From Nocardioides daedukensis (GTDB lineage: Bacteria; Actinomycetota; Actinomycetes; Propionibacteriales; Nocardioidaceae), in assembly GCF_013408415.1 (NCBI RefSeq), contig NZ_JACCAA010000001.1:2790001-2854000 (forward strand): DNA of 64,000 nucleotides, read 5' to 3'. The translations under genes were made by a program, and so were the position numbers. The notes beneath the pieces were generated by a model, which was not told the DNA's origin, made no database searches, and saw only the letters and a program-made list of their open reading frames with translations. Of this stretch, positions 53,697 to 64,000 are shown in pieces. Positions within the stretch are counted from its first letter, which is position 1, and every line of letters starts with the position of its first letter.

Positions 53697-55337
53697 GTGT
53701 CCAAATCACTACTCGGGACGCACCGCGCGGTGAGCGCCAGTCGTTCCCTGCGCCATCACCAACGAGGCATCCGCGCGGTGACGGGGGCTGCCGCGCTCGC
53801 CCTCGTGCTGGCCGCCTGTGGTGGCGGAGGGGGTGACCCAGTCGATGAACTGGGCGAGGGAGACATCCCTGAGGTCGCCAAGAACCAGAGCATCACCGTC
53901 GGGGTCGCCACGCTCCAGCAGCAGTACGCCGACCCGGTGCTCGCAAACGAGGGCGGAAACACCTACCCGATCAAGTGGTCTGTCGGTGAACCCTTGGTCC
54001 GTCAGGACCTGGACGCCTCTTTCGTCCCCGGTCTCGCGACCGAGTGGGAGGTGAGCGAGGACGGAAAGACCTGGACGTTCAAGCTCCGTGAGGGCGTCAA
54101 GATGCACGATGGGTCCGACTTCGACGCCGAGGACGTCAAGGTCTCCATCGAGCGGGTCAGTGACCCCGAGTTCACGTCGTACGCGACGTTTGCTGAGCGG
54201 GTCGACAAGGTTGAAGTCATCGACCCCCTGACAGTTGCGGTCACGTCGAAGGAGCCCTACGCGACGCTCCCGATGGACGTGCCGGCGCCGATCGCCAGTG
54301 ACTACTTCGCGAAGGTGGGGGAGAAGGAGTTCCGCAAGGCCCCCGTTGCCGCTGGTCCGTTCAAGTTCGTGTCGCAGAAGTTCAACGACTCAATGACCCT
54401 GGAGAGCTTCAAGGACTTCTGGGACAAGGAGCGGATCTCCAACTTCAAGACGCTGACCCTCAAGATCATCCCGGACGAGAGCAGCCGGGTTGCCGGCCTC
54501 CAGACCGGTCAGATCGACATTGCACAGGGCATCTCTCCCAACAGTGCGTCGCAGCTCGAGGGCGACGAGAGCATCCGGCTGATCAAGGGAGAGGCGGCCT
54601 CGCAGGGTCACGTTCTCTTCATGGACAACTACTTCCCCGAGGACTCTCCGCTCAAGGACCCGAACGTCCGCAAGGCACTGACGTTGGCCGTCGATCGTCA
54701 GAGCATCGCCGACTCGCTGTACAAGGGCTTCGGCTCGGTTCCTGCGAACAACACGTTCCCGGTGACTCTCGGCAACGATCCGTCACTGAAGGCACTTCCC
54801 TACGACCCAGCAGAAGCCAAGAAGTTATTGGCTGACGCCGGTGAGTCCGACCTGTCCTTCACGTTGACTCTTTACAACACCACGACTGCAGTGACCGACG
54901 TCCAGAAGATGGCTGAGGCCGTTGTCGGCTACTGGAAGGAGATCGGGGTCAACGTCAAGCTCGATGTCCAGGACCCCGCGACCTACCTCGACTCAGTGGT
55001 CAAGCACCAGCTCAAGGGCGCGATCGTCCTCGGCATGCCGGGGCTGCTGATGGCAGACCCGCAGAACTACCAGATCTTCTTCGGCTCCGATGGTGGCTAC
55101 ACCACGGTGAAGGACCCGAAGCTGGACACGATGTTTGCGGACATGGCGAAGGCGCTGGACCCGGCTGAAAAGGAGGCCGTGGCCAAGGAGATGGGCAAGT
55201 ACCTCTACGACCAGTCCTACTCCCTGCCCGTCATCTCCCTGGATGCGGTCTATGCGGTCGGACCCAAGATTGCCGACTTCAAGCTGATGAGCGGCAACCC
55301 CTACGCCGGACCGTTCTGGTCCTTGCGGGCGAAGTAA
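53697..55337 (+). CDS. Dpp/Opp-type ABC importer binding lipoprotein (SBP_bac_5)
   Basis: A 546-residue extracellular binding protein. A long basic n-region and hydrophobic core lead to the lipobox 'LAAC' with Cys41, followed by a Gly stretch. The mature protein has 'EPLVRQDLDASFVPGLATEW' and 'WTFKLREGVKMHDGSDFDAE', the standard family 5 signature region. Ligands of the family include peptides, nickel, opines and sugar acids or glycosides. The GTG at 53697 follows AAGGAGAAGG and is preferred over the frame start at 53601. It opens an operon of six or seven genes. Confidence 0.93.
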   Translation: MSKSLLGTHRAVSASRSLRHHQRGIRAVTGAAALALVLAACGGGGGDPVDELGEGDIPEVAKNQSITVGVATLQQQYADPVLANEGGNTYPIKWSVGEPLVRQDLDASFVPGLATEWEVSEDGKTWTFKLREGVKMHDGSDFDAEDVKVSIERVSDPEFTSYATFAERVDKVEVIDPLTVAVTSKEPYATLPMDVPAPIASDYFAKVGEKEFRKAPVAAGPFKFVSQKFNDSMTLESFKDFWDKERISNFKTLTLKIIPDESSRVAGLQTGQIDIAQGISPNSASQLEGDESIRLIKGEAASQGHVLFMDNYFPEDSPLKDPNVRKALTLAVDRQSIADSLYKGFGSVPANNTFPVTLGNDPSLKALPYDPAEAKKLLADAGESDLSFTLTLYNTTTAVTDVQKMAEAVVGYWKEIGVNVKLDVQDPATYLDSVVKHQLKGAIVLGMPGLLMADPQNYQIFFGSDGGYTTVKDPKLDTMFADMAKALDPAEKEAVAKEMGKYLYDQSYSLPVISLDAVYAVGPKIADFKLMSGNPYAGPFWSLRAK

Positions 55338-55345
55338 TCACCCCC

Positions 55346-55376
55346 GGTGCGCCCGCCCTCACCCGGCGGGCGCACC
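55346..55376 (+). terminator. Intercistronic stem-loop after the Dpp binding protein
   Basis: GGTGCGCCCGCC (55346-55357) pairs perfectly with 55365-55376 around a 7-base loop, between the binding-protein and permease genes. As at 37497, it probably reduces downstream expression or protects the upstream mRNA. Confidence 0.78.
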
Positions 55377-55394
55377 CCTCCACTTGGAGCCACC

Positions 55395-56381
55395 ATGCTC
55401 AGGTACACCGGGACGCGACTCCTGCAAGGATTGATCGCGCTCTTCTTCATCGTGACCGTCGTCTTCTTCCTGGCGCGCATGACTGGTGACGCGACCGCAC
55501 TTCTCGCGCCACCGGATGCCACCCCCGAACAGCTGGAAGCCGTTCGCGTGGATCTCGGCCTTGATCGACCGATCCTGGTCCAGTACTGGGACTACCTCCG
55601 GGGGCTCGTCACGGGTGACCTCGGAATGTCGACCAGTTACCGGATCCCAGTGTCCGACCTCGTGGTCCCCGGCATGCAGGCGACCGCCAAGTTGGCCCTG
55701 ACTGCGTTCATCATCGCGCTGGTCCTGGGTGTCGCCGCAGGCGCTCTGGCGGCCTTCCGATCCAACACCCCCGCTGACTACGGAGTCCGCTTCATCTCGG
55801 TGCTTGGCCAGTCCATCCCCTCGTTCTGGCTCGGCATGCTCCTTGTAGCGGTCTTCAGCGTCAGTCTGGGCTGGTTCCCAGCGTTCGGTGATACGACGGC
55901 CACAAGCATCGTGCTCCCGGCGATATCTCTCGCAGCGTTCGCGCTTGCGTCCATCGCAAGACTGACGCGCTCAACTGTTCTCGAGATGCTCTCCAAGGAC
56001 CAGACGCTCTTCGAACGGTCCAAGGGAGTTGCTCCGACCACCTTGGTCACTCATGTCCTGCGCAACTCGTCGTTGCCGGTCGTGACGCTGGCCGGCATCC
56101 AGCTCGGTGCCCTCTTCTCGGGGACGATCGTCATCGAGAACCTGTTCGCTTGGCCGGGAGTCGGCCAACTCGCCATCCAGGCAATCAACTCGAAGGACTT
56201 TGCCCTCATTCAGGGGATCGTCATCGTCAACACCCTGGTCTTCATCAGTCTGCTGTTCGTCGTGGACGTGCTCTACGGCCTCCTTGATCCCCGCGTCCGT
56301 CGTGCGACAGGCGATGGGAAGAGCAAGAAGAAGGCAGACCTCGAACCTGCGGAGACCCTCGACGTCGTGGAGTCACTCTGA
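55395..56381 (+). CDS. DppB-type ABC permease
   Basis: A 328-residue membrane protein starting 'MLRYTGTRLLQGLIALFFIV', the DppB/OppB pattern. Six hydrophobic segments are visible, and 'YGVRFISVLGQSIPSFWLGM' and 'VAPTTLVTHVLRNSSLPVVT' (EAA loop region) follow. It overlaps the DppC gene in a TGATG junction at 56379-56383. It forms the membrane channel together with DppC. Confidence 0.93.
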   Translation: MLRYTGTRLLQGLIALFFIVTVVFFLARMTGDATALLAPPDATPEQLEAVRVDLGLDRPILVQYWDYLRGLVTGDLGMSTSYRIPVSDLVVPGMQATAKLALTAFIIALVLGVAAGALAAFRSNTPADYGVRFISVLGQSIPSFWLGMLLVAVFSVSLGWFPAFGDTTATSIVLPAISLAAFALASIARLTRSTVLEMLSKDQTLFERSKGVAPTTLVTHVLRNSSLPVVTLAGIQLGALFSGTIVIENLFAWPGVGQLAIQAINSKDFALIQGIVIVNTLVFISLLFVVDVLYGLLDPRVRRATGDGKSKKKADLEPAETLDVVESL

Positions 56382-57271
56382 TGGCCATCATCGAAGCCCC
56401 CGCACCTGAGAACAAGACCCCGCAGCGTCGCGGGCTCAAGCGGAGCAAACAGTCCCGGACACCGTGGTTCTCCATCCTCGCGATGGGAACCTTCGCGGTG
56501 TGCGGCATCTTCGGCTCGTTCATCGCCCCGCACGACCCGACCACGAATGACCTGGGGAACTCACTGGTGCCGCCCTTCTGGGCAGAAGGTGGTTCAACGA
56601 CCTATCTTCTCGGCACTGACCAGTTGGGTCGCGACATCCTCAGCCGCCTGCTCTCCGGGGCCCAGGTCTCCTTCCTGGTCGCCGTTGCCGCAGTGCTGAT
56701 CGCCGGGGCGATCGGACTCGGGGTCGCGCTGCTCGCCGGCTATGTCGGCGGTCGTCTGGACGCCTTCCTCACCCGTGTCGCGGACTCGGCCATGGCCTTC
56801 CCGGTGCTGCTCCTTGCTGTGATCGTGGTGGCGCTCTATGGCAAGAGCATCACCATCGTGATCATCGTGCTCGTGCTCGCCGTGTGGCCGCAGTATGCAC
56901 GTGTCCTTCGCAGTGAGGTCATTCGGATCCGCAACGAGGACTACGTGGTGATGTCCAAGGTGATGGGGGGCAGCGGTCGCTGGGCAATCGTGCGCCACAT
57001 CCTCCCCAACGTCGTGCCGACCCTGCTGGTTCTGGCCACCTTGCAGATCGGGTTCGCGATCATCGCCGAGGGCTCGCTCAGCTTCCTCGGAATCGGCGTT
57101 CCCGCCCCAGCAGCATCGTGGGGGAACATGCTCGCCGATGGCCGCAACTTCATGCAGACGGCTTGGTGGGTCCCGGTCTTCCCCGGGATCGCCCTCAGCA
57201 TCACAGTCCTCTCGGCGAACCTCCTCGGCGACTGGCTCCGCCAGACCCTCGACCCCGCGACAAGGCGGTGA
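56381..57271 (+). CDS. DppC-type ABC permease
   Basis: A 296-residue membrane protein with an N-terminal hydrophilic stretch and six hydrophobic segments. It has 'LLGTDQLGRDILSRLLSGAQ', the DppC/OppC signature, and the EAA loop 'VMGGSGRWAIVRHILPN'. Its start overlaps the DppB stop and its stop overlaps the DppD start (TGATG at 57269-57273), so all subunits are translationally coupled. Confidence 0.93.
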   Translation: MAIIEAPAPENKTPQRRGLKRSKQSRTPWFSILAMGTFAVCGIFGSFIAPHDPTTNDLGNSLVPPFWAEGGSTTYLLGTDQLGRDILSRLLSGAQVSFLVAVAAVLIAGAIGLGVALLAGYVGGRLDAFLTRVADSAMAFPVLLLAVIVVALYGKSITIVIIVLVLAVWPQYARVLRSEVIRIRNEDYVVMSKVMGGSGRWAIVRHILPNVVPTLLVLATLQIGFAIIAEGSLSFLGIGVPAPAASWGNMLADGRNFMQTAWWVPVFPGIALSITVLSANLLGDWLRQTLDPATRR

Positions 57272-58230
57272 TGACCATGTTGGATATCCAGAACCTCCAC
57301 ACGGACTACTACGCGGGAGGACGCGTTGCGCATGCAGCCCGTGGTGTGTCAATCAACGTGCCCCAGGGTCAGGCGGTGGCTCTGGTCGGCGAGTCCGGCA
57401 GCGGCAAGAGCACCGTCGCACAGAGCATCATGCGCATGATCCGTCCCCCGGTCGGCGACCTTCGTGAGGGAGTTGTGTCGGTCAACGGTGTCGACGTACG
57501 ACTCTGCACGGACCAGCAGATGCGTCAGGTGCTCCGGAGCGAAATCGGGTTCATCCCGCAGGATCCGACGACTGCGCTCGACCCGCTCTACACGATCCGG
57601 TCGCAGATCAAGGAGGTGCTTCCCCCTGAGGACAAGAAGAACGCGGACAGGGTCATCACCGAGCTGCTCGAGTCGCTCGGCATCGTCAACGCAGCCGACC
57701 GGCTCGGGGACTACCCGCACGAGTTCAGTGGCGGGATGAAACAGCGCGTCGCAATCGCAATCGCACTGGCCAAGAAGCCGAGCGTGCTGATCGCGGACGA
57801 GCCGACGACGGCACTGGACGTGACCACGCAGATCGGGATCCTGCGGCTGCTTGACAAGCTTCGTCGGGAACGCAGCCTGGCCACTCTCTTCATCACCCAC
57901 AACATTCGCGTCGCGCGGCTCCTGTGCCAGCACGTGGTGGTGATGTACGGCGGAATCGTCGTCGAGAGCGGACCCATCGACCAGGTGATGGCGGCACCCT
58001 CTCACCCCTACACCCGTGCGTTGCTCGACGCGAGCGTTCTGGGAGACCACCCCCGTCAGAAGCTTCGGGCAATTCCCGGCAACCCGCCCTCCCTTTTCAC
58101 CATGCCGAAGGGCTGCCCATTCAGTCCACGGTGTGCCAATGCGACCGATCAGTGCCACGACGGTCTACCCGAAGAAACCGCAACGGAGCGAGGGACTCGA
58201 TACACATGCTGGAACCCGGTGATGTCATGA
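57271..58230 (+). CDS. DppD-type ABC ATPase
   Basis: A 319-residue ATPase. Walker A 'LVGESGSGKSTVAQSIMRMI', signature 'FSGGMKQRVAIAIAL', Walker B 'VLIADEPTTALDVTTQIGIL', H-loop 'FITHNIRVARLL' (Asn replaces the usual Asp after His). The C-terminal oligopeptide-transporter domain has 'CPFSPRCANATDQC', the Cys pattern that binds an iron-sulfur cluster in DppD. The ATG at 57271 is in a TGATG overlap; the frame starts upstream in dppC. Confidence 0.92.
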   Translation: MTMLDIQNLHTDYYAGGRVAHAARGVSINVPQGQAVALVGESGSGKSTVAQSIMRMIRPPVGDLREGVVSVNGVDVRLCTDQQMRQVLRSEIGFIPQDPTTALDPLYTIRSQIKEVLPPEDKKNADRVITELLESLGIVNAADRLGDYPHEFSGGMKQRVAIAIALAKKPSVLIADEPTTALDVTTQIGILRLLDKLRRERSLATLFITHNIRVARLLCQHVVVMYGGIVVESGPIDQVMAAPSHPYTRALLDASVLGDHPRQKLRAIPGNPPSLFTMPKGCPFSPRCANATDQCHDGLPEETATERGTRYTCWNPVMS

Positions 58231-59075
58231 GCGACTACATCCTTGAAGCCCGCAATGTGGTCAAGACATACAACGCTCGGGGCGCCGCTCCCGTTCATGC
58301 CCTGAAGAACGTCTCGCTTGGAGTTGGCAAGGGGGAGACGGTTGGCCTGGTCGGTGAGTCCGGCAGCGGCAAAACCACGCTGATGCGGATGCTCCTGGCA
58401 ATTGAGCAGCCCACGATGGGGGAGGTGCTCTACCGGGGGTCTTCCCGCAACTCGATGGGCAAGACCGAGTTGAAGGAATACTTCAACAACGTCACGGCCG
58501 TCTTCCAGAACCCGTTCAGTTCCTTGAACCCCCGGCGTCGCCTGTGGGACGTGATGACTGAACGGCGGGCCATCGAGCGCAATGCCAAGAAGGCCGAACG
58601 GCGGGAGCGAGCGGCTGAGCTGACCAGCATGGTCGGACTGCCGGAGGAGTACATCGACCGCTACCCCCACCAGCTGTCCGGCGGCCAGCGTCAGCGCATT
58701 GCGATTGCCCGCGCCCTGGCGGAGGACCCATCGGTGATCGTGCTTGACGAGCCGATGTCGGCCCTTGACGTGTCTGTGAGTGCCCAGATTGCCAACCTGT
58801 TACTCGAACTGCAGGAGAGTTATGGGGTCGGTTTCCTCCTCATCGGTCACGACATGGACATGATCCGGCATCTCTGTCACCGCGTCGCGGTGCTCTACAA
58901 GGGCGACATCGTGGAGGAGGGCTCCGTGGATGTCGTGATGAGAAACCCGGAGCACAGCTACACCAAGCTCCTGTTGGCCGCCTCCGAACTGACCTCACTC
59001 GAGATCGGCGATCTCAGTGACCCCGTGGCACGTGGTGCCGACTTTCGCCTCACCCAGCCTGTCCCGACCCACTAA
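58227..59075 (+). CDS. DppF-type ABC ATPase
   Basis: A 282-residue ATPase. Walker A 'LVGESGSGKTTLMRMLLAI', signature 'LSGGQRQRIAIARAL', Walker B 'VIVLDEPMSALDVSVSAQIA', H-loop 'LIGHDMDMIRHL'. It ends soon after the ATPase core; the oligopeptide C-terminal Cys domain of DppD is absent, so it is shorter than many DppF proteins. The ATG overlaps the DppD stop by ATGA. Enolase C follows after 13 bases, which places the enzyme in the same operon as the importer. Confidence 0.92.
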   Translation: MSDYILEARNVVKTYNARGAAPVHALKNVSLGVGKGETVGLVGESGSGKTTLMRMLLAIEQPTMGEVLYRGSSRNSMGKTELKEYFNNVTAVFQNPFSSLNPRRRLWDVMTERRAIERNAKKAERRERAAELTSMVGLPEEYIDRYPHQLSGGQRQRIAIARALAEDPSVIVLDEPMSALDVSVSAQIANLLLELQESYGVGFLLIGHDMDMIRHLCHRVAVLYKGDIVEEGSVDVVMRNPEHSYTKLLLAASELTSLEIGDLSDPVARGADFRLTQPVPTH

Positions 59076-59088
59076 GAATTGAGTGACC

Positions 59089-63787
<4,699 letters not shown>

Positions 63788-63839
63788 GTGAGCCGAGTCG
63801 ACGCCCAGGCACATGCGAACCACACCTCGCGCGTGCTGC

Positions 63840-63900
63840 GCCGACCCGCCGTCAAATCGCATTCTGAGGCCAACCGAATGTGAATTCTCGACGGGTCGGC
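63840..63900. repeat. Second locus of the ~27-base repeat family
   Basis: A direct unit (63840-63867, GCCGACCCGCCG... ending CATTCTGA) and an inverted unit (63875-63900, ending TCGACGGGTCGGC) form an imperfect hairpin. Both match the units at 34775-34939. It follows the oxidoreductase gene and may act as its terminator. Confidence 0.75.
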
Positions 63901-64000
63901 GGGGCGCGCACGACGGCGAGCAGCGCCGGGCTCGCCGAGCGTGCCCGGCTGCGCAACAGCTTGGTCTCGCTGTCGCGACTCGGAGTGCTGACGAACCAGT
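63880..64000 (+). other. Possible gene fragment at the right edge
   Basis: A plus-strand frame from a GTG at 63880 stays open to the edge and contains 'AGLAERARLRNSLVSLSRLG', which has protein-like composition. The first codons overlap the repeat and no good ribosome site is seen, so the true start, if there is a gene, may be later. I cannot name a family. Confidence 0.2.

Noticed and set aside
57271..59075. Nickel or dipeptide specificity for the Dpp-type importer
   Set aside because: The family covers many ligands and the coregulated enzymes point to an organic acid or conjugate; sequence alone does not justify either name.

Overview
The window comes from a high-GC actinobacterial chromosome. 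Gene content suggests the Propionibacteriales, and a Nocardioides-like genus is the best guess: an XRE regulator, an HbhA-like protein and a DUF2516 membrane protein lie in the same order as mycobacterial Rv0474-Rv0476, next to LytR-CpsA-Psr and BY-kinase polysaccharide genes and several TetR-controlled acyl-CoA operons. The genus call is inference. I saw no rRNA, tRNA, CRISPR array, insertion sequence or prophage.

Positions 1-17,800 are a surface-polysaccharide locus. It holds three glycosyltransferases and a flippase in a lower-GC block, a nucleotide-sugar dehydrogenase, a Wzz/BY-kinase chain-length protein, a membrane 4,6-dehydratase of the CapD type, dTDP-glucose genes rfbB and rfbA, and an LCP ligase. 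Interleaved with these are cysD, cysN and an unusual cysC, which together make PAPS, so a sulfated glycan is plausible. A frameshifted remnant of a second cysN 3' end lies beside the dehydrogenase. The XRE-hbhA-DUF2516 trio sits inside this region.

Positions 17,800-21,900 carry general genes: a lipoprotein amidase, a quinone oxidoreductase, an HSL-type esterase, a 48-residue DUF1059 protein and an AbiEi/DUF559-like protein. Positions 21,900-26,240 hold a divergent acyl-CoA oxidation module (SDR and acyl-CoA dehydrogenase against acyl-CoA synthetase and TetR).

Positions 26,300-34,800 look like an uncharacterised catabolic cluster: a two-component flavin monooxygenase and its reductase, a SnoaL-like protein, a CoA ligase, an MFS transporter and a large LuxR-type ATPase regulator with an extra IstA-like N-terminal helix-turn-helix. 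The same 20-bp palindromic site lies before both structural transcription units.

Positions 34,950-47,800 form an uptake and CoA-activation regulon: a LivKHMGF-type ABC importer, an AMP ligase, an alpha-methylacyl-CoA racemase-like protein, a single-chain acyl-CoA carboxylase, a thioesterase, a RidA protein and a TetR. Two divergent promoters share TTTAC-N6-GTAAA inverted repeats.

Positions 47,800-63,800 are the most intriguing part. Three enolase-superfamily paralogs, two TetR regulators, a ketopantoate-reductase-like enzyme, a nitronate-monooxygenase-like enzyme, a complete Dpp-type ABC importer and a fused 2-oxoacid:ferredoxin oxidoreductase are tied together by TTGAC-N6-GTCAA operators at three promoter regions. 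This looks like a complete import, dehydration/epimerisation and oxidative decarboxylation route for an unknown acid.
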